Shown: positions 34,444-45,590, counted from the first letter of the stretch. The stretch: 64,000 nucleotides of DNA from Cristatella mucedo (GCA_009760855.2 WPIO01000074.1:767001-831000); one strand, 5' to 3'. Notes: a model not told the origin generated them from the sequence alone. Numbers and translations: made by a program.

Positions 34444-36727
34444 ATGAGTCACCGTGAAATCAAACTTAATCTGTCAGAGCATCAACTAAATCTAATTCAT
34501 AAATCAACAGAACCTATTTCAATCCGACTTAAACATGCTGATTTAACAGGTAGTACTTCTATCTTTGTAACAAAGACTCAACATGCTAAAATAGAAAAAT
34601 TTAGAAATAAAGGTATTGGATTGCAACTGAATATCAGTTTGAAGCAACTAAAAGAAAATAGAAAAGTTTATTCTGGTATCGTGTACTTCATCGATAGAAA
34701 ATCTGGTGGAAGAGAATTTCTTTTGAAACTTCCAACAGGTGTTCAATCAGAAAATGTTCCAAACGGTTCATTCAATAATACTGGTAAATATAGTTATGTG
34801 GGTCCAGGAACGAGATTCAAAGAAATAATGAATGAGGGCTACACTGTAGTAGACGATTTAGATAAGCGAGCACTTATCCGCGATCATGACTATTCTGAGA
34901 CTTCATCAAAGCCGGAGCCGAAAAAACAGAAATAAGAAATTTATCTGATCTTGTTCTTGCAGAATCTGCAGCACGTATTGCATTAGATCCTCGACAACCT
35001 GCTTATGTTAGAGAAGGTGCTAAGACTGTTGCTGCTGTATTAATGGCAAAAGCTAATAATAATAATAATGCACTTGATAAAGCGTCCTCAGAAAACTTAA
35101 TCTCTCTCTAAGCGCTTTACATTTGCTGCAGAGGGAAATGCAATTGAATGGTGAGTAAAATAATGCTTGATAGACAAACAAAATGAATAGCATGGTTAGG
35201 GGTGACATGCACAGGGTCAGCATGCATATGTGGTTAGTTGCAGCATGCACAGTGTCAGCACGCATAAGCACATCAAGGACGAATCACGGGGACCCAATAA
35301 ATGCTGTCCTAAATACGTGTGTTTTAAAATTCTTTTTAAATGTGGTCAGGTCAGGGGATGTTCTGACGCAGGTCGGCAGGGAGTTCCAGGCTTTGGGAGC
35401 ATACGAACTAAATGTACGTTCTCCAAAGAATTTGAGGTTTGTACGAGGTATTTGTAGACTGTTGGATTCCAAAAAGCGGGTGGTACGATGCTTGGCCTGA
35501 TGGGGGAGTATAGGCTGGAGCCAAAGAATAAAGTGACCTTAAAGAGAGTCACAAAACCTTGAAGTCAATCCGTTGCTTGACTGGTAGCCAGTGAAGGTCG
35601 GCGTGAAGTGGAGTAATGTGGCAACTGCGACGTTCACGACAGACAAGCCTAGCTGCGGAGTTTTGCACCAGCTGCAATCGCCTGATCGCAATGCCGGTAG
35701 GCCAGCGAGCAGTGAGTTGTAGAAGTCGAGACGGATGTCACAATTGCATGGACCAACTTGGACGTGGTATCCTTATCTAAACAAGCCCGAATTTTAGCAA
35801 TGTTATGAAACTAAAAATTATCAGATTTGACTGTGGAGCTGATATGGTCGTCTAACGAGAGGTCACTTTGGAATATGACACCTAGATTTCGAGCTGATTC
35901 AACTGGAGATATGCTGGCAGAGCCAATTTTGAGCGTCAGCCTGTCCAATTTGTGAATCACACTGGGTTTGCCCATAACTAGTAAGTTAGTTTTATCATCG
36001 TTTTGTTTTAGAAAATTTGCTGCCGTCCATGTGCGGATGTCATCAATGCATGCAGCAAGTGAGTTGAGAGAATTCGAGGTGCTCGGAGGCTGGGAGGGAT
36101 CAAAGCAAAGATACAACTGAGTGTCATCCGCATAGAAGTGAAAGCCTAGATTGTGCTTGGCAATCACGTCAGCAAGAGGGAGAGTATAAATCGTGAAAGA
36201 ACCGGACCTAGCACGGAGCTCTGAGGTACGCTATATTTCAGAGGTATCTCAGATGATCTTTGTCCATTCACGTCAATACTCTGGAGTCTCCCACTGAGAT
36301 AGGACCTGAACCACTGCAGAGCAGTTCCAGTGATGCCCAGGCCAGATGAGAGGCGCTCTAGAAGAACTTTGTGATAGATGGTATCAAAAGCTGCCGAAAG
36401 ATCAAGCAAAACAAGCAGAGACATTCTACCCATGTCTGCATTCCTAAGTAGGTCGTTGTATACCCTAAGCAATGCTGACTCTGTGAAGCTAAGTTAGGTC
36501 TTGGTATTGGTCGTATGTTGAATGATTCATTTGCAACTGATTTCTCAAAAGATAAGATAAGTAATCCTGCAAGTCTAAATATGATTAATAAATATGCTCG
36601 TGGAATCGTTGATAGAATATTAGATGTCTCTAGAAAAAAAGATATAAACAATTTAACTAATCTAATTTTTATTTTGTTTATTGTGTATCTTGTTTTTGTA
36701 CGTTTGTGTTTTTTAGTAATCAACTGA
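34444..36727 (+). pseudogene. PLA2-domain protein (parvovirus VP1-like), split by LINE
   Basis: The N-terminal about 110 residues are beta-rich and unknown (MSHREIKLNLSEHQ). Then YSYVGPGTRF matches the calcium-binding YxGPG loop of viral-type phospholipase A2, and ALIRDHDYSETS the HD catalytic helix. The usual spacing is HDxxY, and here only HDY is present, suggesting a two-residue loss. A frameshift follows near 34890, then LVLAESAARIALDPRQPAYV and EGAKTVAAVLMAK. The frame is interrupted by the LINE at 35057 and resumes at 36486 with KLGLGIGRMLNDSF and a C-terminal hydrophobic segment. In parvoviruses this domain breaches endosomal membranes during entry. The role here is inferred. Confidence 0.65.
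35057..36485 (-). mobile_element. L2-like LINE, 1.4 kb, 5'-truncated, in PLA2 gene
   Basis: Minus-strand copy from the RT palm (LLVLLDLSAAFDTI, YADDTQLYL) to the 3' UTR and ATT tail at 35057. It is flanked by a 7-bp target duplication AAGCTAA (35050-35056 and 36486-36492). The RT frame has frameshifts near 36165 and 35815 and shorter lesions after. It resembles the copy at 49.6-51.2 kb closely. Confidence 0.9.
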
Positions 36728-36737
36728 ATTGAATTCA

Positions 36738-37200
36738 ACTCGTTTTAACACTATAAACTTTAATTTGATCTAATTGCAATCTAATATTAAGGCTTTTTTC
36801 AGAATTATAAGTGTCTTTAGTTACATAACTTCCATCAAGAATACCTGTAATAGTGAAGTCAGTTCAGAGTTTTTGAATTACATCAGCAAAACTGTTATAG
36901 TTGTTTGTTCTTTTGATCAAAGAACATACTTGGTTTGTTAGTAAAATAAAATCTTACTCCAATGGTTGATCGTTGAGATAAATCATAACCACTGAATTCA
37001 AGTTTGTTACTTGCTCTTGCTGCAATATCCTCAAGTGTAGGTCTCATATCTTCAGTGATATATATCCACGCATTGACGTAAGGTTAAGAATCTTTAGAAA
37101 GTTTCTCTTCAATGTAAAAACAAGCTGGTTTTTCATTTTGGGATTACAACAAAAGAATTTTCAAGCACTACAAATTTCTTGTTTTGGATTTCCATTTATA
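36738..37200 (-). pseudogene. Unidentified minus-strand protein of the element
   Basis: Begins MEIQNKKFVVLENSFVVIPK. After a frameshift it reads EKPACFYIEEKLSKDS, YVNAWIYITEDMRPTLEDIA, ARASNKLEFSGYDLSQRSTI and GVRFYFTNKPSMFFDQK. A second shift follows near 36900 and then FTITGILDGSYVTKDTYN. It lies 20 bases downstream of the protease gene on the same strand, suggesting co-transcription. No family is recognised. Confidence 0.4.
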
Positions 37201-37220
37201 TACATGGAAAATAAAAATGT

Positions 37221-37894
37221 TTACATTAAATTAATAATTGCATTGTCATTCCATTTTTTACCTTCTTTTTTAAGTGCTCCCCAATGATAGATTGCTAAAA
37301 TGATAGATTTGCTAAATGATAATGATAGATTTGCTAAATCTGATTTTCCTGTATTACAAATAAGACATTCATTTTCTAGAGGTTTTGTTAGTTCATTTCC
37401 TGCAAAAAAACCTCTACGATTTTTTATATCTAATTCTTTTACATAATTATTTATTTCTAGATCAGTTAGTGATCTTGCTATTTTTAGCTTGTCAATACTC
37501 TTTTTCAGTTCGGCAACTATTTGTTGTTTGCTTGCTACACATGTTCTTAACCCTCTACCATGCGATAAAACACCTTCACCTGTTGATCCAGTTCCTAACC
37601 TTCTACCATGCGATAAAACACTTTCACCTGTTGATTCTCCTCTTAGTTTGACAAACTTTGACTTTTTACTTCCACAAATAGTAAAAACTCCTTTTTCCAT
37701 TCCTCGCCCCAAGAGAACTTAATCTCTATTCAGGCGCTTCACATATGCCTCGGGGCTCGAGCCCACGACCTCAGTCGGACCTTGGTCGGGGCGAGCACCT
37801 TAACCGCTAGACCATACCAGCTCGGCATTACCTCAACATATTCTTTATGGATTGTATCAGTTGGTTTCTTACACTTCAAGCAGTAAATTTCCAT
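37221..37894 (-). pseudogene. Adenain-like cysteine protease with zinc-ribbon N-terminus, split by SINE
   Basis: The start MEIYCLKCKKPTDTIHKEY (37894) and the second half KGVFTICGSKKSKFVKL form a two-part C-x2-C zinc-ribbon (DUF5679-like). They are separated by a SINE at 37703-37835. Two repeats of GESVLSHGRRLGTGST type follow, then helical sequence and the adenain-like core: SLTDLEINNYVKELDI, RRGFFAGNELTKPLENEC and a catalytic-His-like YHWGALKKEGKKW. The Asp and Cys of the triad and the C-terminal half are not seen, so the gene is truncated at 37221. Adenain matures capsid proteins in adenoviruses and Polintons. Confidence 0.6.
37700..37835 (-). mobile_element. SINE family B inside the protease gene
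   Basis: Minus strand: tRNA-like head (GGTCTAGCGGTTAAGGTGC, B-box GGGCTCGAGCCCC) and LINE-like tail (CGCCTGAATAGAGATTAAGT, TCTCTTGGGG). It is close to the copies at 17908 and 58010, showing the same family was active before and after the element entered. Confidence 0.85.
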
Positions 37895-37927
37895 ATCTAT
37901 AAATGTAAACACTTTTTTAAGTATAGA

Positions 37928-38590
37928 ATGTCATTAAGAGTTAGAGCTTTTAATTTTGGTTAGGATGTTGATACTGGTCATAAAGAACCATTACCTAATG
38001 TACCTATTAGAGCATTAGTACTTGGTCCAAGTGGTACAGGTAAATCACAGTTAGTAATGAACTGGATATTTATGGCATGTTAAATTATGATACTTGTACA
38101 ATCATTGCTTCAAGTTTAGATCAAAAGTTATCATGGTCTTGTGTCAATGACTAATGATAATCATTCTTACGTTTGGGTTAATGGCATTGATGAAATGCCA
38201 GAAGTTGACTCATACAAGAACTGTAAGAATGTTGTTGTACTAGATGGTTTAATGACAAAAGATCAATCAAAGATTTTAGACTATTTCACACGTGTTAGAC
38301 ATAAATAATTGAACATAATTTATTGGGCTAAAGGATTTACTAATATTCCTAGACGAGAAATTAGAAACAATATAAATATGGTTATAATATTTAAACATAA
38401 TAATACTGATATTGAGTATATTCATGACGCATATGTTGGTGATATGGATAAGAAACAATTCAAAGAATGGGTTAATTCTTGTACAAGAAATCGTTTTGGA
38501 CATTGTGTCATTGATTTAACTAAAACTGAATCAGAAGGAAGATTTTGGTCTATTGATAGTACAGGTAAGCTATTAATAACTATGTTTTAA
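37928..38590 (+). pseudogene. A32/FtsK-HerA-type DNA packaging ATPase
   Basis: It would pump DNA into capsids. The ATG is at 37928, 33 bases from the divergent protease start. Walker A is LVLGPSGTGKSQLV (38.02 kb), Walker B-like VVVLDGLMTK (38.23 kb), with the expected acidic residue after the first Asp replaced by Gly. Then come ILDYFTRVRHK, NIIYWAKGFTNIPRR, NNINMVIIFKHNNTDIEYIH and DAYVGDMDKKQFKEWVNSC. In-frame stops occur after AFNFG, after IFMAC and after RVRHK, with a local frameshift near 38085-38140. Otherwise the order and length fit Polinton ATPases. Confidence 0.87.
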
Positions 38591-38608
38591 TACTTAATAG
38601 ATACAGGA

Positions 38609-39530
38609 ATGATTAACGGAAAATATACGCAAGTAAAAATAAGCCTTATAAAGGAAGTGTTTAGGAAGCAACTGATTTACAAAATTAACTTAGAAATTTA
38701 GAAGACTTACGTGTTGCTACTATACTTGATAATGGTCAAGAGATACAAAGAATTGAAGCAGAAATTGTTGCAAGAGATAGAGTAGAACATGAATTAAATG
38801 AACGTGCGTTAGAAAGATCAAAAGATTATTCAAGAGAAATTTTTATTGATAAACTAAAACAAATTAGACCTAAACTTGCTAGAAAGATGAAGAGTGAAGA
38901 AATAAAAAGGCTTTGGGTGTTGATAAACTTGAATATGGGGACAAATTAAAAATTATGTTGGAAAATAAGGATTCGGAATATAAAGAACAATTAAAAAGTG
39001 TTTTGAATATAGAGAAGAAATAAAAAAAGTATTAGATCAAGCACAAAAAGCAATAGAAAAAATTCAACACCAGATATTACAAATACTTTTAAAAGATCAG
39101 TTGAAGCATTTAATTTAGGTCATCATAGAAAAGCACTTAATATAATTAATGATGCAATTACAAATGCATCTAGTGAAAAAACAAGAGAATATCTTAAAGA
39201 TATTCGCAAATTAGTTGCGGATGTAATTAATGTTAATCAATTGACAGGTAAACCAAAAAGGAAAAAGCAAGAATACAGGAATTAAACAAAGATGAACAAC
39301 TTGAAATTACTGCTCCAACTCCAGTAGCTAATGATAAAGATGTTCTTAATAAACTTGTTTCTAAAGGTTAAGTATCTGACAAGGTAAAAAATACTATAAA
39401 AAATCCTAATGAAAAAAATAAAGAACAATTTGATGGAACACTTTTCAATATTTTTACGGAATTATTTTCAAAGAAGAAAAGAACACAAACAGAAGAAATT
39501 ATTCTTGAATATCTTAAAACCAACGTTTAA
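38609..39530 (+). pseudogene. Coiled-coil protein of the element, unidentified
   Basis: MINGKYTQVK start, then in shifted frame LRNLEDLRVATILDNGQEIQ, RIEAEIVARDRVEHELNERA, a Lys/Glu-rich helix, RSVEAFNLGHHRKALNIIND and REYLKDIRKLVADVINVNQ, and finally LEITAPTPVANDKDVLNK and NIFTELFSKKKRTQTEEI. Five or more frameshifts or stops are seen. Heptad-like helices suggest a structural protein. Family unknown. Confidence 0.4.
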
Positions 39531-39835
39531 ACCAGAAGAGGGAGTCGGTTATGGTGTAGAAGTGATTCCATTAGTTGTAAGGAGTTGTAGTGATAAGGAA
39601 GTATTTGATAAGACAGATCTATGGATTCGTTAACTTGTAGCTGGATATAAATATAGGAGTAGTAAATTCAATCAGTTCTGCTGTTGATTTTCTTGCTAAG
39701 TCTAGAAAAGTTCCAAGGAGTTATGTTGCAAAGATACATAAACTTTTTTATGATATATGGAATGGGCGGAAGTTGTACAAGATTTCTTCAAAAGTTTTTA
39801 AAGTTTTAAGAAAGATAGTCAAGCAGGTAAAGAGG
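39531..39835 (+). pseudogene. Small basic protein of the element, unidentified
   Basis: Two frames carry EGVGYGVEVIPLVVRSCSDK and then VNSISSAVDFLAKSRKVPRS, YVAKIHKLFYDIWNGRKLYK, SSKVFKVLRKIVKQ. The second part is strongly basic and amphipathic, as in minor core or pVI-like peptides of adenovirus-like elements. That function is a guess. Confidence 0.3.
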
Positions 39836-40425
39836 GTTATATATTCAATGTTAATGGAAATAATAATCCAATCAAACTACATATAAATGATCCTATTAAA
39901 TTAGGAAACAAAAAGTTTAAGATATGTTTCAAGAAGTTTACTAGTGCTGACTCTATTGAAAATATCACTACTTCTAATAATACTTTTTTATAGAGCAGCA
40001 GGTGGATCAGAACAAACAATAACAATTAAACTTGGAATTTGTACTGCTATTACAGATTATATGAACATTGGTATTACAGATATAATTAACAATTAAATTA
40101 AACAATCTGGAGCCATGTATCCTAACATTACTTCTGTTGTTTTTGCACCAAATGCTAAATTTATTTCTGAAAAATAGATTTTTGTTTCAACAATAAATTT
40201 AATACTTGTAAGTTGTAATTTATTTGCTAGCGGAACAAGTTATATTAATGGAAATGAAACGCAAGTACTAAGAAGTTTTGCTTACAATTCCTATCCTTGG
40301 TAACAGATGATATATGAACCAAATGCTCTTGAATATGATAATACTGTTGCTGATTATATTTCTTATATAGTAATAACTGTTACTGATCAGAATTTAAATT
40401 TATTAGATTTTAGTTCACAACAATA
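39810..40425 (+). pseudogene. Possible penton-like minor capsid protein
   Basis: Continuous beta-rich frame: NPIKLHINDPIKLGNKKFKI, a one-base shift near 39990, then FYRAAGGSEQTITIKLG, ITDYMNIGITDIINN, SGAMYPNITSVVFAPNAKFI, LFASGTSYINGNETQVLRS and NALEYDNTVADYISYIVI. TAA, TAG and TAA interrupt it, each without loss of frame. Position between ATPase and major capsid suits a penton-type single-jelly-roll protein, but no diagnostic motif is certain. Confidence 0.4.
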
Positions 40426-40462
40426 ACTATTGTAATAGATATTGTTGAATTATAATATAAGA

Positions 40463-41321
40463 ATGTCGATAAGATTAACTGGAACTACTAGTTATGATTC
40501 AAAAACATTAGTGCCACCAATTATTCTTGGTTCAAACTCTGGTTATAATAAAGTTGGATTGCGTAGAGATGAATTTACTTACACTAATAAGGTTGTATCA
40601 AATATTATTAAAGGAGTAAATGATACACTTTGGTTTAGGTGCAATCTAAAAAAACTTAACAAATAATTTAAGTACAATTCCTGCTGATTATTATGACAGC
40701 AATAAAATTGTTGCAGTAATTAATTCTACTTTAGCTGCAGCAAGTCCTAGTCCATTCTTTGACAACACAAAAATAGATGGATTAGGAATAAGATTTAGTG
40801 TTGACACTGATGATAGAATAGTAATGCAGGTAACACCAGATTTTGTTGTTCTACTAGGAAGGAATGCTGCTGAAGTTGTAAATTCAATTGGTGATACATT
40901 AGCATTTAACTCAAATCAACAAGGAACAATTAATGATAAAGATATTACAGGAACTCCTTACAAATGAATAGCAAAGGATATGTATTTTACTGGAATTTAA
41001 GAAGCATGGAATAAAATGGTATTACCAGATAATAAAGGAATAAGATGGATTAGTGTAGATTGTGATTTAGTTGACCCATTTAAAAATTATATAGAAATAA
41101 CGCCAGGTTATCTACAACAATCTTCATCTTTATACATTATTGATGTTGATGATATTATTCCTGGAGATGAAGCAGATCTACATATTCCAAATATATTGTA
41201 CTTACCAACACGTGGCGATATAGATTCAATATATAACTTTAAAATTAGCCTAACAGATCAGAATGGTAACAAAGTTAATATAATTTCAGATGTAGTTGTA
41301 AAAATAGAAATTTTAAAGTAA
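40463..41321 (+). pseudogene. Unidentified beta-rich virion-type protein
   Basis: ATGTCGATAAGA start (MSIRLTGTTSYDSKTLVPP). There is a one-base frameshift in an A7 run near 40650, then PADYYDSNKIVAVINSTLAA, IRFSVDTDDRIVMQVTPDFV, TGA and TAA interruptions near 40966 and 40999, and a clean C-terminal half (IRWISVDCDLVDPFKNYIEI, DIIPGDEADLHIPNILYLP). About 285 codons. Family not recognised. Confidence 0.45.
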
Positions 41322-41331
41322 TATAGAGCAA

Positions 41332-41896
41332 TGGGTAGCTAAGCTAGAATTGGACGTGGTAGCATAAAAGGAGGAAAATACTATGGGTCAGGAGTGATAG
41401 ATAAAGTAATTGATGGTGTTGGTAAAGTAGCACCTGTAATAACTGGATTAACAGGTCTTAGTATGAACATTGCTAACAAAGGTATTGAAATACATCAAGC
41501 AAGAAAGCTAATTAAACTACAAACAAAAAAGAGAAAGTTGATCAAGAATATGCTACAAAACGTAGAGAATTAGATGACAAACTTGAAGAAGAAAGAAGAA
41601 AGAAAGAATTAGAATATGAATTAGAAAAACGCACGAAAGAAAAAGATTATGATAGAAAGATAAAAGAGATGGATCTTGAAATAATTAAACGTGCTATGCT
41701 TGAAAAACTAAAGCCAAAGAATAAAAAGAAACATAAGACAATGATAGAAGAAATGGAAGATTATACTGAGACTATTAAAGAGAATGATCCAAAAGCCTAT
41801 AAAGAAATAGAGAAAGTAATCAAAGAGAAAGCTGTTGTACCAGCTGATAAAAGAACAAGTACTGATGGTTATGGTGGAAATATGAGAAAAAAATAG
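41332..41896 (+). pseudogene. Membrane and coiled-coil protein of the element
   Basis: ATGGGTAGC followed at once by TAA, yet the frame continues coherently: ARIGRGSIKGGKYYGSGVID, VGKVAPVITGLTGLSMNIA. A frameshift occurs in an A6 run near 41528, then a long charged helix RRELDDKLEEERRKKELEYE to TSTDGYGGNMRKK. The Gly/Ala-rich hydrophobic start plus coiled coil could anchor or link capsid parts. Unknown family. Confidence 0.4.
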
Positions 41897-41933
41897 GAGC
41901 TGGATTATATATTCAAAGTTGAAATTTATTTTT

Positions 41934-43480
41934 AGTTAGTTTTCCTAATTATGAAATTATAGACTATCAATTTAGAGAATTTTACCAAGCAAATGGTATT
42001 GAAACTGATAACATAGCAAATAAGCTGGTAATATGTATTGTTCCTGGTGAACAGCAAACGTGTAATGTTCTTTCTGACTCTTATCTTTTGCTTGAAGGTC
42101 AACTACAAGTTCAAACTGTTGCTGGTGTTGCTCATTCTCTTCCTAACAGAAATTTTGCTGCAGGTCTTGTTAGTAATGCTCGAGCGTGGATGATCAGTTC
42201 AATGAGAATTAGACTTGGCACTGAAGAAATAGAAAGTATTTCACTTCAACAAGGTCCTGGAACTGTTTCGACGCTTACGAGCCTACATTGTTATCCAAAT
42301 GACTATAATAGAACTGAAGGACCTGCAACTGGTTGGGAAAAAAGATGAGGCTAGTTCGATGGATGATATGTCTTTCAATCTTACTGTTAGTACCGTTATT
42401 CTTCTTCGTTACGCATATACTAGTCCTCTTGCTGCATTAGCAAGTTCTTCAAACATTGGTCTTGTTTCCAGAAGAGGTTTATCTAATGTTCTTGCAGATA
42501 ATCAAGGTACATTTAGTATATCACTACCACTATCAAGACTATCTGGTTTCTGCGCTGATATGAATAAAATTCTTTATAATGTTTCATTTACTCTTGAAAT
42601 GACTCGAGTTGGTTGGAAATGACTTTGATGCAATTATGACAGGTACATCTGGAGATGCTATTACTATTGTAAGTAGAGGTGCTGCCAATGCTGCTGGAAA
42701 CGGTACTTAGAATGCATTCAAAATTAATATGACGAAAATGAGATTGATGGTTCCATGTGTTATTCCTATCGAAAATATTCAAAGATCTCTTGCTGATATC
42801 TCAAGTGAGAAATCAGATAAACTAAAACATAACTACAGAGTTAGACGATATAAGAATATGACTCTAACCAACTTTAATTAAAATACACTACAACTCTATC
42901 GGTACAAAATAATATTGATAAAATAAGATGATTGATTGTATCTGCAAAAAACTATGGTTAATATGGAACGTATACTGACAATACTTTTTACTTTCAATCA
43001 CTGTGATATTAAGAGTGTTAGTGTACTCGCTAATGGATCTAAACAATATCCAGCTGTGGCAAGAAACAGTTATCCAAGAGATGGAAAGTGTTCAGCAGCA
43101 TATCTAAATTTTACTACATTCACTAAGCAATATCTTGGATTGAATGAAGTAACTGAACCTGTTGGTGTTACATTTCCTAAATGGTTGTCTCTTTATCCTA
43201 TTCATGTAATTGATCTGCAATACAATGATCAACCACTTAGAGTAACATCTAAACTTTAAGTAACTGTTGAATTCAATAGTTTAATTTCTCCTGTTGCTGC
43301 TGCTGGAGCTGTTCCTGCTGCTGCTGCAATTCCTTCTACAACAATCATACTTCACTATTTGACTATCTGTGAGAACACTGCTGAATTTTCATCAAATGGT
43401 AATGGATCTATCTTTACTTGTAGAAAAGGAACATTTTTTATGATGGAACACAATTTTAAATACATTTTAAAACAGAATAT
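41934..43480 (+). pseudogene. Double-jelly-roll major capsid protein (hexon-like)
   Basis: It would form the icosahedral shell. Recognisable conserved stretches in order: GEQQTCNVLSDSYLLLEGQL, the turn GPATGW before a frameshift in an A6 run (42340), FSISLPLSRLSGFCADMNK then ILYNVSFTLEMTR, KMRLMVPCVIPIENIQRSL, a segment around 42900 (LIVSAKNYG), TFNHCDIKSVSVLANGSKQY with a frameshift in a T5 run just before, and the second-domain end VIDLQYNDQPLRVTS and TIILHYLTICENTAEF. About 500 codons, normal for Polinton capsids. Three to five in-frame stops. The pattern F-x-H-C-x-I then V-x-L-N/A followed by YP is typical of the family. Confidence 0.8.
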
Positions 43481-43481
43481 A

Positions 43482-44314
43482 ATGCAAAAAAACAAATTTT
43501 GTTCAAGGACCTAATGAGTGGAATAAATCTATGTCATTTAATATTGGTGGTTCTGAGGTTTATTCTGTTTTAGGAAATGATTTGGTGTTTGGAGCACAAG
43601 TAGATTGTGACATTAAATTAATTGCAAATAGAAAATATGAAAAATATATTGCTAATAGTTCACCTATGATATTTCCTCAAATGTTGTTTGGTGAGGTATT
43701 TGAACCTATTGCTGCTAAATTTCTAGAAATGAAACTTGATAGAAAGACAGAAAAGGCAAATGACTGTTTTACTAGTGATGGAGTTTATAGATATTCTGCT
43801 GATGGAATAATTTATGAAGATACGCTAGTAGAAATAAAAATGTTTAGGGAGTAGAAGCATAGTTAAAGAGTTTATTCCAAAACAATACTTAACTCAGTGT
43901 TTACTTGGATTACATGTTTTATAATTAAGTAGATGCTTTTACTCTGAGTTTGAGATTTTTTCCCTGTTATTGTGATGATATACCTGTAGACTACATAGCA
44001 GCAGGAAATTTTAGAATACCTACTAATTTTGATTTTGATATGCCAATTAGAACTACTTTATTCATGTTGCTACTTAGAGAAGAAACGCTTTTTGATTTTG
44101 AATTTGATATTATAAGTGAACATGGTAGATTTGACAATTAAAAAGTAATGGATATTATTTAAAATACCATACAGAAAAATTAGAAATACAAGTAGTAGTA
44201 GAAGAAGAAGATTGTGGTAGATTTACAAGAATAGTAACAATAGTTAGAGAAGTATTTGAAAGATCTAAAGTTTTGATTAATAATTATATAGATGAATGTA
44301 AAGATTTGCCTTAA
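43482..44314 (+). pseudogene. YqaJ-like (PD-(D/E)XK) exonuclease
   Basis: It starts ATG at 43482, with a frameshift in the A7 run right after. NFVQGPNEWNKSMSFNIGGS then EVYSVLG matches the entry pattern of lambda-exonuclease/YqaJ recombinases. FGEVFEPIAAKFLEMKL is the conserved G-x3-E helix. YRYSADGIIYEDTLVEIKMF carries the catalytic D and E-x-K. FIPKQYLTQCLLGL follows in a shifted frame as the C-terminal Q-x3-Q/Y-type helix. Such nucleases resect DNA ends for recombination during viral replication. The C-terminal boundary (44141 or 44314) is uncertain because a stop and a shift lie between. Confidence 0.65.
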
Positions 44315-45222
44315 TGCTTGTGTACCAACAATAAATGGTAATATGTTATCAGATCTGAATGTAAATGGAAATAGAATTATATATATGAGTGATCCTGTTG
44401 ATGATAGCGATGCTGTAATAAAGTATTATGCTGATACAAACTTTGTTGTTAATTCATCAGGATCACTTCATCTTGCTGGTAAACCTATTACAAATCTTGG
44501 GGTAGGAGTAAATCCTACTGATGCTGTTAATGTCAGTAAGATAAATAATTATGTTAAAAGATAAGGTGATACAATGACAGGAGATTTAAATATGAACAGT
44601 TGTTCTATAAAATCAACATATTGGAATTCAGGTAATGGAAATCCGGTTGTATTAAATGATTACTTTTGAGTTACTTATGGGGGAATAAAAAGAGATGTTT
44701 TATTAAAAGCTTATCCTTCAACAAAAAATATAAACATGGGTGGAAATTCAATAACAAATGTTGCTGATCCTATAAATTCTTCTGATGTTGCAACTACATC
44801 TTATGTAGATGAAACAGTTAAAAAAATAACAGAAGTAACATCGATCTCAACAAATCATAAATCTGTTAATTCAATTATTAATCTCTCAACATCCTATTCA
44901 TGGACAGATAAAACAGCTCCACCAATAGTATTATTATTAAGTGTTATAAGTGTTGGCTCATCCAATGGTGTTTTTCTTAGGTCTAGTAGTGATACTACTG
45001 TTGTGTCAGGAGAAATAGGGCTATAAATATTTCTTCAAATGGAGGATTAGACTTAAAGTAGTATGCATATTTCACTAGATTACCGACTGATTGTTACTTC
45101 ATTGACAATCTTGGAAATTTAAAGGTAAATTTCTTGGTTAGTTATGTATCATCGAGAAGTATAGATGAACAATTAACACTTTTAACTCTTTTAACTTTGT
45201 TGCTTTACGTTTGCCTTTAGCA
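44292..45222 (+). pseudogene. Fibre-like repeat protein 3
   Basis: Plus-strand gene overlapping the end of the nuclease gene. Fibre repeats: LNVNGNRIIYMSDPVDDSDA with IKYYADTNF, LHLAGKPITNLGVGVNPTDA, then after a TAA GDTMTGDLNMNSCSIKS, then NMGGNSITNVADPINSSDVA with TTSYVDETVKK. GDTMTGDL and DPxDxSDA are the exact signatures of phage tail-fibre shafts. After a frameshift near 45020 a short C-terminal domain follows (DCYFIDNLGNLKVNFLVSYV). Confidence 0.7.
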
Positions 45223-45262
45223 AACGGGAATAGTTTTGCAGTAGCACAAATAGCTTCATGAT

Positions 45263-45580
45263 CTAAACAGTGATGTAAACATGAAGTTGAAGAACATCCT
45301 TTTTTAAGGGTTTCTTAACTAAAGAATATAATTTAGTTAGTTTCTCTTTTTTGAATGTATTAGTATCAATGTTACAATATGAACAAGTTATGATTTCATC
45401 ATTGCGCATAACACTAGAATCAAATTCAGTTTCATTCATATTAAGATCGCAGATATCGCAACGAATTTCATACTTTTGTTTCGGTCTATTTCTTTTTGGT
45501 GGTTTACAATAAGGATGACCTGATTCAAGTTTTTCTAGCTCACTAAATGTATTCAAACAGATGTCACAAAATATTTCCAT
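45263..45580 (-). CDS. Zinc-ribbon protein of the element
   Basis: A 105-codon open frame without lesions on the minus strand. MEIFCDICLNTFSELEKL, then HPYCKPPKR, IRCDICDLNMNE and IITCSYCNID give four C-x2-C or C-x(n)-C pairs for zinc binding. It starts 10 bases from the divergent integrase start at 45591, which suggests a shared promoter. It may be a regulator of gene expression. Family not assigned. Confidence 0.5.
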   Translation of the reverse strand: MEIFCDICLNTFSELEKLESGHPYCKPPKRNRPKQKYEIRCDICDLNMNETEFDSSVMRNDEIITCSYCNIDTNTFKKEKLTKLYSLVKKPLKKDVLQLHVYITV

Positions 45581-45590
45581 TCTCTTTAGA

